DNA from: an uncultured Prevotellaceae bacterium
Lineage (GTDB): Bacteria; Bacteroidota; Bacteroidia; Bacteroidales; Bacteroidaceae
DNA length: 64,000 nucleotides
Direction: 5' to 3'
Assembly (NCBI GenBank): GCA_946415645.1
Contig: CAMKTJ010000008.1
Span: forward strand, 1 to 64,000
Made by a program: the position numbers and the translations under genes. The first letter of the stretch is position 1. Each line of letters opens with the position of its first letter. Shown here one piece after another: positions 1 to 8,267 of the stretch. The notes under the pieces were generated by a model. The model made no database searches. It was not told where the DNA came from and saw only the letters and a program-made list of their open reading frames with translations.

Positions 1-491
1 TTGATGTTGATATCGATATAGTTCGACACGAAGTCTTCGTCGTACTTGCCGTCGGAACTTCTCACGGCGAAGATGCGCAGGATGTTGTTCTGTCGCTTTT
101 CTACCTTCACGCCGACCTTGTTCATGTCAGCAGGCAACAATGCCTGTGCGCGCGTTACGCGGTTCTGCACGTTTACCGTCGCCATATCAGGGTCGGTACC
201 CTGCTTGAAATAGACGTTGATTTCCACATCACCATTCGACGATGCTTTTGAGGTCATATAGGTCATGTCATTCACGCCATTGATTGCCTCCTCGAGTGGC
301 TGGATGACCGACTTCATCACCGTGTTCTCATCGGCACCGGTATAGCTCGTGCTGACGTTAACCGTAGGCGGTGCGATGTCGGGATATTGCTCTACTGGCA
401 GCGTGCTCATCGAGATGTAGCCCACTAGCGCTATCACAATAGAGATGGCACATGCCATCACATATTTGTTAATGAATATATTGTTTTTCAT
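1..491 (-). CDS. RND efflux permease, N-terminal part (cut by window edge)
   Basis: The frame runs off the left edge, so only about 163 N-terminal residues are visible. It starts MKNNIFINKYVMAC, has one transmembrane helix at about residues 11-30, then the AcrB-type motif PVEQYPDIAPPTV and the start of the porter domain (SYTGADENTVMKSVIQPLEE). This is the inner-membrane proton-driven pump of the hydrophobe/amphiphile efflux (AcrB/MexB) family. It lies 119 bp downstream of the adaptor gene on the same strand, as in a standard adaptor-permease operon. The gap holds octamer and heptamer repeat tracts but no visible promoter, so co-transcription is likely. Substrate cannot be inferred. Confidence 0.92.
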   Translation of the reverse strand, partial: MKNNIFINKYVMACAISIVIALVGYISMSTLPVEQYPDIAPPTVNVSTSYTGADENTVMKSVIQPLEEAINGVNDMTYMTSKASSNGDVEINVYFKQGTDPDMATVNVQNRVTRAQALLPADMNKVGVKVEKRQNNILRIFAVRSSDGKYDEDFVSNYIDINI

Positions 492-521
492 TGTTTCGAT
501 ATTTCGATGGGCGGCCTTTTC

Positions 522-553
522 GTTATAACGTTATAACGTCATACCGTTATTAC
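522..553. repeat. Degenerate octamer tandem repeat between efflux genes
   Basis: Four 8-bp units in a row, two of them identical (GTTATAAC) and two variant (GTCATACC, GTTATTAC). It sits between adaptor and permease genes, beside the heptamer array at 576-610. Related 8-bp phrasing (TTTCGAT) continues toward the permease start codon. Function unknown; the spacing suggests slippage-type expansion. Confidence 0.6.
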
Positions 554-575
554 GATGGTCTTTTCATGGCCGCCT

Positions 576-610
576 CTTCATTCTTCACTCTTCATTCTTC
601 ACTCTTCACT
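576..610. repeat. Heptamer array CTTCAYT x5
   Basis: Five consecutive heptamers CTTCATT/CTTCACT with no gap. The array ends at 610, and the adaptor gene's stop codon (minus strand) begins at 611, so the repeats abut the coding end exactly. The same kind of array recurs at many gene ends in this window. Confidence 0.85.
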
Positions 611-1714
611 TTAAAAGAGCACCTTCTGCCCCTCCGTTACGTTGTTGGCGCCAATGGTCACAATCTGGTCGCCCACATTCAAACCGCTGGTAATGATGAA
701 GTCCTGACCATTGCCTGTATCTTCTGTTGTAACATCGATAGCAGTGGCGGTGCTGTCGGCCAGTACTTTATAAACCTGTGATTTATCCTGAAGACGTACC
801 ACAGCATTCTGGGGAATGACAATCACATCTTTCTCGGCGAAGTTCATCACCACTGTACCCTGTATGCCGGAGTACAGATGGCCGTCGGGATTAGGGAAGG
901 ATACCTTACAGGTAAGCGAGCCAGTAGCGGCATTTACTATACCTGTCAGGCTGATAACACGCCCCTTGTGGGGATATTCCGTTCCATTCTTCATGACAAA
1001 CGTTGCATCGGGCAGGTTAGCGATATATTTTTCCACATCTGTTGCCTTCATGCCTTCCTGTACCATGGACTCGACAATGCTCTCCGTTACTGAGAACTCG
1101 GCGTACATCGTTGTATTGCCGCTCAGCATGGTCAGCTGTGTCATTGGAGACACTTGGTCACCTATGCGAACGGGAATCTCTCCGATTATTCCGGATACGG
1201 AAGCTGTGATAGTACAGAAACCGAGGTTCACCTTTGCACGGTTCACCGATGCACGGGCCTGAGCTACCGCAGCCTGAGCCTGTTTGTAGGAGTTCTCTGA
1301 GTTACTGAGCATATAGCTGCTTACGATTTTCTTGTCAAACAGGTTTTTGTTAGACTCATACTCCAGCTTTGCAGAGTTCTCCTGAGCCAATGCTGCCTGT
1401 AGGTTGGCCTGTGCAGCTTCCAGGTCCAGCTGGGCGTTGCGCTGGTCGATGATGAAGAGCGTCTGTCCCTTCTTGACCTGCTGACCCTCGGCCACGCAAA
1501 TCTTCATCAACTGTCCGCTTACCTGTGGCGTTACTGTTACGTCGTTCTGACCTTTCATTCTTGCACTGAACTTGTAAGGGAGTTCAATGTCTGATTTTCC
1601 CACTGTCATTGTCTCGAACGACGATTGTGTTTCCTTGGGCACGTCTATGCCGCATGACACCAGCCCGGCTACTGCGCCAAGCATCAAAGTCCATTTAATT
1701 GATTTCATTTTCAT
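611..1714 (-). CDS. RND efflux periplasmic adaptor (membrane fusion protein, HlyD/AcrA family)
   Basis: 367 residues. The N-terminus is a lipoprotein signal with lipobox LVSC and acylated Cys at residue 21. The first half-lipoyl segment (VTPQVSGQLMKICVAEG) is at about 60-90, an alpha-helical hairpin follows (about 90-165, rich in A/Q/N heptads), and the second lipoyl half (TASVSGIIGEIPVRIGDQV) is at about 168-190, followed by beta-barrel and membrane-proximal domains (IPQNAVVRLQDKSQVYKV). It bridges an inner-membrane RND pump to an outer-membrane channel. The permease gene follows downstream; no TolC-like gene is visible in this window. A second ATG two codons in is an alternative start. A tandem direct repeat at 1841-1880 and a weak TACCTTAG box at 1787-1794 lie upstream and suggest regulation by the adjacent AraC-type protein. 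Confidence 0.93.
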   Translation of the reverse strand: MKMKSIKWTLMLGAVAGLVSCGIDVPKETQSSFETMTVGKSDIELPYKFSARMKGQNDVTVTPQVSGQLMKICVAEGQQVKKGQTLFIIDQRNAQLDLEAAQANLQAALAQENSAKLEYESNKNLFDKKIVSSYMLSNSENSYKQAQAAVAQARASVNRAKVNLGFCTITASVSGIIGEIPVRIGDQVSPMTQLTMLSGNTTMYAEFSVTESIVESMVQEGMKATDVEKYIANLPDATFVMKNGTEYPHKGRVISLTGIVNAATGSLTCKVSFPNPDGHLYSGIQGTVVMNFAEKDVIVIPQNAVVRLQDKSQVYKVLADSTATAIDVTTEDTGNGQDFIITSGLNVGDQIVTIGANNVTEGQKVLF

Positions 1715-1840
1715 GATATATAATTAAAGGTATTTAAATTGTTTTGTTAAATTGTTAAGTTGTTTAGGTTTTTAAGGATTTCTGTGCTAAGGTAAGTGTT
1801 TTTTATGAAATTACATACTCTTGAAAGCCCTTTACCCTCA

Positions 1841-1880
1841 AATTTTGCATATTTTGAAACAAATTTTGCATATTTTGAAA
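1841..1880 (-). promoter_or_regulatory. Tandem 19-bp direct repeat, candidate activator site for efflux operon
   Basis: AATTTTGCATATTTTGAAA occurs identically at 1841-1859 and 1862-1880, a 21-bp period (two helical turns). It lies 127 bp upstream of the adaptor start and 47 bp upstream of a weak -7-like box, between the efflux genes and the AraC-type regulator gene. Such phased direct repeats are the usual binding pattern of AraC-family activators; that link is inference. Confidence 0.55.
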
Positions 1881-1927
1881 GTCGCGGGTAAGCGAAGGCA
1901 AACGAAAACCCGTTTTCAGTCTGCTGA

Positions 1928-3079
1928 TTACTCAGCCGATTCGCGCATCCAAGCTGTAACGGTTTGGCCTGTGCGCTGCTTGAAGGCGAGGCTGAATGTG
2001 CTGTAGCTGCGGTAACCGCTTTCGCTGGCCAGTTGTTGGGCAACGATGGGCTGTCCTGTAGCAGCAAGCTCTTGGTATCGGTTGATGAAGTGGTTGATGC
2101 GCAGGTTATTAATATAGGTATTGTAAGTGATGCCCTGACGTGAGAAATACTGGCTGAGATAGTAACGGTTGGTGCCAATAGTCTGGGCTAACTGCTGTAG
2201 GGTCAGGTCGTGCTGCAGGTAAAGCTGTGTGTCTACACAGTGCTCAGCCAAAAGTTGTTCAATTTGGGCAAGAGCCTCGCTCCCGATTCCTCTCGCAATG
2301 GCGAGGGGAGTAGATAGTTCATCCGTTTGTTCTTGATCTTGAGAGTAATCACTCCCCTCTCTACAAGGGAGGGGCTGGGGGTGGGTCTTTAGGTTTGGCA
2401 GCGTCTCTACTCGCCACAGCAGGAGGCCAAAGAGAATCAGTTCAACAACATGCAATATAAAGATCATAATGCCGTCTGTTTCAACGGTTGTATAGAGAAT
2501 GAATAACAACAAGCAGACGAGCGACACCACTTGGCTCAACCATACCTTTTTGTTCTCCAAATCGGCATAGTTGTCGTTTAGCCATCGCTCGTATCTCCTG
2601 ACGGCAAACACCATATACACTGTAAAGATTGCATAGAGCAACAGAATGTATGCAATGGCTATGTACAGATAATGAATATTGGGATGAACAATGTAAAATG
2701 CGCCAATCAACGGGTATGGTATCAAAGCCGCTACAACAGGCCAGACAGGGCGTTTGCGGTCTTGGAGCATGGCAAGCAGCGTGCCGGAGATAGTGGTCAG
2801 CATCCCAAAGCAGTCGACCACGGAAACCACCACATAGTAGGCAGATTGGATATCGCATGAATAGATTAGGAACAGATACCACCACACATGACCCAAAGAC
2901 GCTGCGACAAAGAACGATGCAGCCCAACGGCGTAGCCGAACGGGTGGCGTGACATCTGGCGCAAAAGCATTGCCTCGGCGCAGCAGCAGGTATAGGGCAG
3001 CCATGAGTGATACCGCTCCAGTTATGCCATAGATTATGAAAAAAAGAATCTCCTCAGCAGATATATCTTTGACAAACAT
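1928..3079 (-). CDS. Membrane-bound AraC-family transcriptional regulator
   Basis: 383 residues. The first about 225 residues form multiple hydrophobic helices (roughly seven), so the sensor is membrane embedded. The C-terminal about 110 residues are an AraC/XylS double helix-turn-helix (LQQLAQTIGTNRYYLSQYF and SESGYRSYSTFSLAFKQ). It lies upstream of, and in the same direction as, the RND efflux genes, so it probably controls them through the 1841-1880 direct repeat. The linker at about residues 232-266 is encoded by DNA resembling the dispersed G/C-rich palindromic repeats seen between genes elsewhere (PQPLPCREG, STPLAIARGIGSE), apparently an in-frame insertion between the membrane part and the DNA-binding part. 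Confidence 0.85.
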   Translation of the reverse strand: MFVKDISAEEILFFIIYGITGAVSLMAALYLLLRRGNAFAPDVTPPVRLRRWAASFFVAASLGHVWWYLFLIYSCDIQSAYYVVVSVVDCFGMLTTISGTLLAMLQDRKRPVWPVVAALIPYPLIGAFYIVHPNIHYLYIAIAYILLLYAIFTVYMVFAVRRYERWLNDNYADLENKKVWLSQVVSLVCLLLFILYTTVETDGIMIFILHVVELILFGLLLWRVETLPNLKTHPQPLPCREGSDYSQDQEQTDELSTPLAIARGIGSEALAQIEQLLAEHCVDTQLYLQHDLTLQQLAQTIGTNRYYLSQYFSRQGITYNTYINNLRINHFINRYQELAATGQPIVAQQLASESGYRSYSTFSLAFKQRTGQTVTAWMRESAE

Positions 3080-3146
3080 AGGTTTATAGTTTAAAGTTGT
3101 GTGTTCGAAGGGCGAGATGTATCAAAGAAGGAAATATTATATATAC

Positions 3147-4355
3147 CTAAACCCTCAGGAATATCTTCTTGCGGTACATGATGTACAGTATGATGAACAG
3201 GATGGCTACGTTGCTAACCTGTATGATGACCTGATAGTAGTCGCCCACGTATTGTTCCAGTCCGAAGAAAAGGGATTTGCTGATACTCTTGAAGCTGATG
3301 ACATGACTGACCACATAGGCCGTGATGCTGTTCATACCATACACTTTCAGCACGGTCAGATGCTTGTTGTGCCCCATACAGTCTATCCATAGGTAGAAGA
3401 GTCCCATCAGCAGGAAGCAGTAACCGCTGCTGACGAAGACCATAGAGCCCGTCCAGATATGCTTGATAACGGGGTGAACCATGTCCCACGTCCAGCCCAA
3501 AGCTACCAAGGCGATGCCAATGGCAAGGAGCAAAAAGGCCCCCTCCCTGCTCCCCCTTTGGGGGCGGGATTTTATAGACTGACCATTGAAAATAGAGCAC
3601 TCACCCAAAGGGGGAGCGGGGAGGGGGCTGTACTTTTTCAGTACCTGACCCGCCAGAACACCGCTGAGCACTGTCACCACAAAGTTCAGGCTGCTCAGAA
3701 TCCATGTGTAGGTATATGATGCCTTTACCACAACCTGCCCATCTATAATCTGGGCTGTATCACGGAAACGTCCCAATACCATTGTGTCTATGCCTTCTGC
3801 CAGATTGCCGTGTGGAGTATAATCGCCTCCTCCATAACCGCCAATGGTGATAAACTCCATAGCGCCCCAGAATGTCAGTAGCAGGGCTACAGCTATGCCA
3901 ATCTGCATTTTCCAACTGGTATGCAGATAGATGATTGCGCTAAAGAAATACCCTACTGCAATGGCCTGCAAGGTGTTGGTAAAGAAGTAGATGCGGTCAG
4001 GGTCAAGTGCCATCAGGTTACCCTGCACCATCATGCCGAAGATCCATAGCAATAACACTCTCTTTCCTAGCCTGAAGTATAATCGTTTGCGGCTCTCCCC
4101 CGTTTGGGCGAGCGGCTCTTTATACTTGCCGAGGGCAAAGGGTATGGCTACACCAGCCATGAACATGAAGAGGGGCATCACCAGATCCCATGGCGAGAAG
4201 CCTTCCCACTTCTTGTGGGTAAAGCATTCCATAATAGCACTCATCCATGGCGTATCTACCACCTCTGCCAATTCCTCTATGATATCAGAAATGGCAACTA
4301 AAAACAATAGGTCCATGCCTCTCAAGGCATCCAGAGATTCCAATCTTTGTTTCAT
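3147..4355 (-). CDS. DUF5009 / heparan-alpha-glucosaminide N-acetyltransferase-like membrane protein
   Basis: About 402 residues from the ATG at 4353-4355; a TTG two codons upstream is less likely. The N-terminal signature RLESLDALRGMDLLFLV is typical of the HGSNAT/YeiB-related acyltransferase_3-like families, and about ten hydrophobic helices follow. Members are thought to transfer acyl groups to sugars across the membrane; substrate here is unknown. Residues about 242-272 (SPLPAPPLGE to SRPQRGSREGAF) are Pro/Gly/Arg-rich, lie between transmembrane helices, and are encoded by two inverted G/C-rich tracts at 3538-3630 like the intergenic repeats of this genome. This looks like a repeat inserted without breaking the frame. 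No close functional partner is evident. Confidence 0.78.
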   Translation of the reverse strand: MKQRLESLDALRGMDLLFLVAISDIIEELAEVVDTPWMSAIMECFTHKKWEGFSPWDLVMPLFMFMAGVAIPFALGKYKEPLAQTGESRKRLYFRLGKRVLLLWIFGMMVQGNLMALDPDRIYFFTNTLQAIAVGYFFSAIIYLHTSWKMQIGIAVALLLTFWGAMEFITIGGYGGGDYTPHGNLAEGIDTMVLGRFRDTAQIIDGQVVVKASYTYTWILSSLNFVVTVLSGVLAGQVLKKYSPLPAPPLGECSIFNGQSIKSRPQRGSREGAFLLLAIGIALVALGWTWDMVHPVIKHIWTGSMVFVSSGYCFLLMGLFYLWIDCMGHNKHLTVLKVYGMNSITAYVVSHVISFKSISKSLFFGLEQYVGDYYQVIIQVSNVAILFIILYIMYRKKIFLRV

Positions 4356-4382
4356 GGCCAAAGGCTACAATTTTGAATTATG

Positions 4383-4450
4383 AAGGCTGCGATTAAGCGA
4401 ACGTAATTACAAACCTGTTTGATTATTACTGAGTGTTAGCAGGCTCGAAG
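4383..4450. repeat. Dispersed ~70-bp repeat, copy 1
   Basis: Begins AAGGCTGCGATTAAGCGA (4383-4400) and ends with a GAG..GTTAGCAGGCTCGAAG segment (4431-4450). A second copy with the same two conserved blocks at the same 48-bp offset is at 41569-41640. The middle is not conserved. It fills most of the gap between the U32 gene and the acyltransferase gene. Confidence 0.7.
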
Positions 4451-4457
4451 CGCAGCT

Positions 4458-5723
4458 TCAATTGTGAATTATTCGAAACAGTTTGTCGTTGCGACGGACT
4501 TTCGTCCCTTCCGTAGAGATGCTAACGTACCAGCCTTTCTTGGCGGTATCTACAGGACCGTCATCGTTGCGGATTTCATTGGCTGTAAGGCGCAAGCAGC
4601 CTGTGGTAGGACCAGTGACCATAATCTCATCGCCTTTGTTCAACTCGCAGGCCTCTATTTTGAATTCCGCTACACCCAGTTTGCTGAAGAAGCGAACAAC
4701 CTTACCGCAATAGACTTTCTTCTCTGTTGCCAGGCTGCCGTAGTTGGCTGTGTACTCCATGATGGTGCTGCCCTGGTAGTATCCGTCCCAGAAACCACGG
4801 TTGAAGACACGGCTCAGACGCTCGTTCCACTGGGCTTTCTGTTCTTCTGTGAAAAGGGGTGCCTCATCGGGGTGGTTCTTATCATGCAGCACAGCCTCTA
4901 TGGCCTCGTTGTAGCAACGTACCACCGTATCTACATATTCGGGACCGCGGGCACGACCCTCTATCTTCATTACCCTGACGCCAGAATCCATCAGACGGTC
5001 CAGGAAGGAGATTGTCTTCAGGTCGCGGGGGCTCATGATGTACTTGTTCTCAATGTCCAGTTCCGTGCCTGTCTCTACATCCGTTACCGTGTATCGACGG
5101 CGGCAAAGCTGCATGCACTCACCACGGTTGGCACTACGGCCCCAGTTGCTCTGGCTTAGGTAACATTTGCCGCTGATGGCCATGCAAAGGGCACCGTGGC
5201 AGAACATCTCTATGCGAATCAGTTCTCCCTTGGGGCCACAGATGTGCTCCTCCTGTATGTGGCGATAAATGTCTGCTACTTGGTCCATGTTCAACTCGCG
5301 GGCCAGTACCACTACATCGGCAAACTGGGCATAGAAACGCAGTGCCTCTATGTTGGAGATATTAAGCTGAGTGCTCAGATGCACCTCCTGACCAATCTTA
5401 TTGCAGTAGCTCATGACGGCAATATCGCTGGCTATCACGGCACTGATGTTGGCTTCTTTGGCTGCATCCAGAATCTGACGCATCAGGGGAAGGTCCTCAC
5501 CATAGATGATAGTGTTCACCGTCAGGTAGCTCTTCACACCACAGAGACGGCATTCCTCGGCAATGCGCTTTAGGTCGTCTATGCTGAAGGTGCTGGCCGA
5601 GTGCGCCCTCATGTTCAGGTTCTCTATGCCAAAGTATATACTGTCTGCTCCCGCTCTGAGGGCGGCCGCCAGACATTCGGGCGACCCAACAGGGGCCATT
5701 ATCTCAAAATCTTTCCTTTCCAT
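4458..5723 (-). CDS. Peptidase U32 family protein (RlhA/TrhP-like)
   Basis: 421 residues. The N-terminus (FEIMAPVGSPECLAAALRAGADSIYFG) starts a TIM-barrel-like fold, and the U32 signature EMFCHGALCMAISGKCYLS at about residue 180 carries the conserved Cys residues, with two further Cys in GECMQLCRRRY. U32 proteins include the RNA hydroxylation factors RlhA and TrhP, which use an iron-sulphur cluster and prephenate; the Cys pattern here fits that group better than a collagenase, but the exact substrate is uncertain. It is monocistronic, with a promoter at 5742-5749 and a terminator of the preceding operon just upstream. Confidence 0.88.
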   Translation of the reverse strand: MERKDFEIMAPVGSPECLAAALRAGADSIYFGIENLNMRAHSASTFSIDDLKRIAEECRLCGVKSYLTVNTIIYGEDLPLMRQILDAAKEANISAVIASDIAVMSYCNKIGQEVHLSTQLNISNIEALRFYAQFADVVVLARELNMDQVADIYRHIQEEHICGPKGELIRIEMFCHGALCMAISGKCYLSQSNWGRSANRGECMQLCRRRYTVTDVETGTELDIENKYIMSPRDLKTISFLDRLMDSGVRVMKIEGRARGPEYVDTVVRCYNEAIEAVLHDKNHPDEAPLFTEEQKAQWNERLSRVFNRGFWDGYYQGSTIMEYTANYGSLATEKKVYCGKVVRFFSKLGVAEFKIEACELNKGDEIMVTGPTTGCLRLTANEIRNDDGPVDTAKKGWYVSISTEGTKVRRNDKLFRIIHN

Positions 5724-5741
5724 GTGATACTATTTACGCTG

Positions 5742-5749
5742 CAAAATTA
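5742..5749 (-). promoter_or_regulatory. Bacteroidetes -7 box for U32 gene
   Basis: Minus-strand TAATTTTG matches TAnnTTTG and lies 19 bp upstream of the U32 start codon. Confidence 0.6.
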
Positions 5750-5751
5750 CG

Positions 5752-5790
5752 AAAAAAAGTGAGATGACCGTTAAGCCATCTCACTTTTTT
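5752..5790 (-). terminator. Terminator of the ECF sigma / barrel operon
   Basis: Perfect inverted repeat AAAAAAGTGAGATG / CATCTCACTTTTTT around a 10-nt loop, 17 bp past the barrel gene's stop. A/T runs on both sides make it potentially bidirectional, but the genes on both sides run on the minus strand. Confidence 0.88.
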
Positions 5791-5806
5791 ATCTGTAGAG
5801 CGTTTT

Positions 5807-6541
5807 TCAAAATGCTATCTTCAGACCTGTCGTCATGCTGGAGAACTTAGGACCGAAGCTGCTGTTCAGCACATTGAAGGGGTTGTACTTGTAGTAAATG
5901 CCAATGTGATGGATGTTTACCTCGGCACCTACGCCTATAGATACGGTATTCTCGTGTATGTTTCTGGCGGTAATCTTCTGTATTTCTCCATTCTCGTAAT
6001 ATCTGGTCTTGAGCGAGCCCCAGGGGGTGAAGTAAAGTTCAGGACCAACGGCAAAGTACATCTTCTTGTTGAAATAGTGGTAGTACTTCAGAGGGATGGA
6101 AAGACTGAAGGTGTGGATGCGGCTAAACTTAGGTTCGGTACCTGCGGGATAGTCCTGTGAGCTGATCTTGCCATCATTGTCCTTCACAAACATTCTGTCC
6201 GTCATTCTGTAATTACGCCAGTCAAATCCCATTCCCAGACGCAGGAAATCCTTTCGGCCTACGCGTATCTTGCCGCTGATAACATCACCCCATTCAATCT
6301 CGTATGACTGACCCATGTTTATGCTTACGCCATCGTCCTGGTTGATTCCAGTGATGAAACCAAACGATAGGGTGGAGCTGATGCTGCTCTTCACCTTTGT
6401 CTTGGAGGTGGTAGTGCTTTTGCTGACTTTCAGTCCGGGTAGCTCAAAGTCCCATCCTCCTGGTTTTTCGTTATTGTCGTCAGCTACTACGCTCGCAACT
6501 CCCAAAACAGCCATTGTAATGGCTAAAAGATACTTTTTCAT
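5807..6541 (-). CDS. Small outer-membrane beta-barrel protein
   Basis: 244 residues with a signal peptide (MKKYLLAITMAVLGVASVVA) and alternating amphipathic strands to a C-terminal aromatic/hydrophobic strand ending GLKIAF, as in PorT/OmpW-sized eight- to ten-stranded barrels. The N-terminal Ser/Thr/Lys-rich stretch (about 38-55) is probably a periplasmic tether. It is the last gene of the operon sigma factor - putative anti-sigma - secreted protein - barrel, ended by the terminator at 5752-5790, so it is probably a target or partner of that sigma system. Function unknown. Confidence 0.75.
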   Translation of the reverse strand: MKKYLLAITMAVLGVASVVADDNNEKPGGWDFELPGLKVSKSTTTSKTKVKSSISSTLSFGFITGINQDDGVSINMGQSYEIEWGDVISGKIRVGRKDFLRLGMGFDWRNYRMTDRMFVKDNDGKISSQDYPAGTEPKFSRIHTFSLSIPLKYYHYFNKKMYFAVGPELYFTPWGSLKTRYYENGEIQKITARNIHENTVSIGVGAEVNIHHIGIYYKYNPFNVLNSSFGPKFSSMTTGLKIAF

Positions 6542-6574
6542 TGTCGTATATTTTATTTTTTCTAAAGTCTATTA

Positions 6575-7042
6575 TTACTTTTTCTTGAATGTTCTTCTCA
6601 AATCGGCCAGCGAGGCTTTACCCTCCATATATACCAGGGTTATGTCATAGTCGCCCGACTTATCCCTGCATTGGTAGCAGATGTAGCGGTGTGCGCCTTT
6701 CTCGGTGTCGGATAGTTGCACAATGGCGTAGTAGAGATGTCCGTTACGAGTCTCCAGTTCCATATTCTCGTCATCGTCAGAGAGTCGGTTCTCCATATCC
6801 TCATAGAAGAGTTTTTCTACCTCTTCACGACGTAATTTAAAGGGAGTCGTGAATTTGACGGTATGCAACACTTTTAGGTTGTAGGAAGCTAGGTTGTCGC
6901 CTTTGATAAGGCTCTCCTGCATCTTGCTTTTAAGGATTACCTTTCCCTCAAAGACATCGTTGATGCGGAGTCCCTTTTGTGCAAATGCACACAGGCTTAC
7001 GCACAGCATCACTAATATTGTTGTTATTGTTCTATTCATCAT
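6575..7042 (-). CDS. Secreted protein of unknown function in ECF sigma operon
   Basis: 155 residues with a signal peptide (MLCVSLCAFAQ cleavage region, about residues 1-22). The mature part is about 130 residues, mixed alpha/beta, Lys/Asp/Glu-rich, with a Cys pair in YICYQCRDKSGDY. It has the look of the small Bacteroidetes DUF families found after ECF sigma genes; I cannot name the family with certainty. It sits 8 bp after the putative anti-sigma gene and 33 bp before the barrel gene. Two adjacent ATGs could each start it. Confidence 0.65.
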   Translation of the reverse strand: MMNRTITTILVMLCVSLCAFAQKGLRINDVFEGKVILKSKMQESLIKGDNLASYNLKVLHTVKFTTPFKLRREEVEKLFYEDMENRLSDDDENMELETRNGHLYYAIVQLSDTEKGAHRYICYQCRDKSGDYDITLVYMEGKASLADLRRTFKKK

Positions 7043-7050
7043 GATTTCGT

Positions 7051-7506
7051 TTATTTTTCATTGAACAAATCTGTTAATTGTTCTTCTTCGTTTCCATTAC
7101 TGAAGATCTCCTGCAGGGCTTCCTGCCCCATCTGCATAGCCATTGCCTCATTGTTGAGTGTCTTACCGTCCACGTATGCTATGGCCATGTTCTCTTCTTC
7201 CTTGGGCGGAGTCAGGAAGATAACGGCGAAGGCGGCTAGGCAGGCAGCTGCCAGCAGGGGCCACAGCGGTATGTGACGGCGTGCAGACTGTGGTGCTTCG
7301 GCAAACCGGTTCAGTGCCTCTACACTGGGTGTCTTAGGCTTCTTGTCCAGCACGCCAAACATTTGGGCATAGGGGCGCAGGTTAGCCGGCAAATCTTTGT
7401 TGTTGCCAAAGTATTCCTTCAGCAATCTCAGCTCCTCTTGAGTATTCTCCCCCTCCATGTAGCGGTTGAGAAGCTCCTGCACATTTTCTGATGTTACCTT
7501 CTTCAT
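7051..7506 (-). CDS. Putative anti-sigma factor (single-pass membrane protein)
   Basis: 151 residues: an N-terminal cytoplasmic helical region (ENVQELLNRYMEGENTQEEL) about 90 residues long, one transmembrane helix (PLWPLLAAACLAAFAVIFL, about 80-100) and a short acidic periplasmic tail. Its start codon overlaps the stop of the sigma factor gene (ATGA type, 4 bp), so the two are translationally coupled. That arrangement and topology are those of anti-sigma factors paired with ECF sigma factors, although sequence similarity to FecR or zinc anti-sigma families is not evident. Confidence 0.65.
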   Translation of the reverse strand: MKKVTSENVQELLNRYMEGENTQEELRLLKEYFGNNKDLPANLRPYAQMFGVLDKKPKTPSVEALNRFAEAPQSARRHIPLWPLLAAACLAAFAVIFLTPPKEEENMAIAYVDGKTLNNEAMAMQMGQEALQEIFSNGNEEEQLTDLFNEK

Positions 7507-8024
7507 AGTTCTACAGCTTTTAGTTGTTCTGCCTCACGTTTCATCATTTTCTCCAAGAGATTCTTTCTGGCTTTGCAGAGGGCGGTTCGGACGGTAGTCT
7601 CACTGATGCCCAGAATCTCTGCGATTTGGCTATTCTCCAGCCCGTCCTGCTGGCTCATGCGTAGTATCTGCATCTGTGACGAGGGCAACTCTGCTATGCG
7701 CTCCTCCAGCCACAGGGCATTCTCTTTCTCCTCCAGCATCCACTGCGAGTCATGTGCGCTAATCAGTCTGATTTCCTCATTCAGTTCCATGGGGATGATG
7801 CGCCGCTGGCGGAGCTTGGAGACGCATAGGTTCTTGCAGATAGCATAGGAAAGGGCCTGAACAGAGTTGACCTCGTCCAACTTCTCTCTGATGGTCCACA
7901 ACCTGAGCAGGGTGTCCTGCATGTTGTCTTCTGCATCGGCCTCATCCTTCAGGAATCGTCGGCTTAGGGCCAGTATGCCCTCTCTAAGCTGGCGTGCCAA
8001 TGTGCAGAACTCTTCTCTTTCCAT
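7503..8024 (-). CDS. ECF-type RNA polymerase sigma factor
   Basis: 173 residues. Region 2 (LSRRFLKDEADAEDNMQDTLLRLW) is at about 20-45, and region 4 with helix-turn-helix (LPSSQMQILRMSQQDGLENSQIAEILGISETTVRTALCKARKNL) is at about 110-155. It directs RNA polymerase to a dedicated promoter set. It heads a four-gene minus-strand operon (8024 to 5807) including its putative anti-sigma and a surface barrel, so an envelope or surface signal is the likely input. No good -7 box is visible upstream. Confidence 0.92.
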   Translation of the reverse strand: MEREEFCTLARQLREGILALSRRFLKDEADAEDNMQDTLLRLWTIREKLDEVNSVQALSYAICKNLCVSKLRQRRIIPMELNEEIRLISAHDSQWMLEEKENALWLEERIAELPSSQMQILRMSQQDGLENSQIAEILGISETTVRTALCKARKNLLEKMMKREAEQLKAVEL

Positions 8025-8237
8025 ATTAGTTTTATGCTCTTTTTTTGTATGCGTTTCTGTTATATAGACGCTGTAATGTTTTTTTTGTTCCCGCCGAGAT
8101 GAAAAAAGTTGATTATGTTTGTCTGATTGTGATATAATAAAAACCTTTTCTCCTTCAATATGGTAGAAAAACTTACGGCCCAGTTAGGAAAATATATTTT
8201 CTCAACCGGACCGCAAAATCTTTTCAATTGGTTCTTT

Positions 8238-8265
8238 CTACTCCCTACTCTTTAGTCCCTGATCT
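8238..8265. repeat. Degenerate heptamer array after aroB
   Basis: Four 7-bp units (CTACTCC, CTACTCT, TTAGTCC, CTGATCT), ending two bases before the aroB stop codon at 8268. The rest of the 8025-8237 gap holds A/T-rich DNA with nothing else recognisable. Confidence 0.65.
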
Positions 8266-8267
8266 CT

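Noticed and set aside
1747-2178. 143-residue minus-strand frame overlapping the end of the AraC-type gene
   Set aside because: Out of frame with a clear AraC HTH and without any domain of its own; Ser/Ala/Pro composition is typical of shadow frames.
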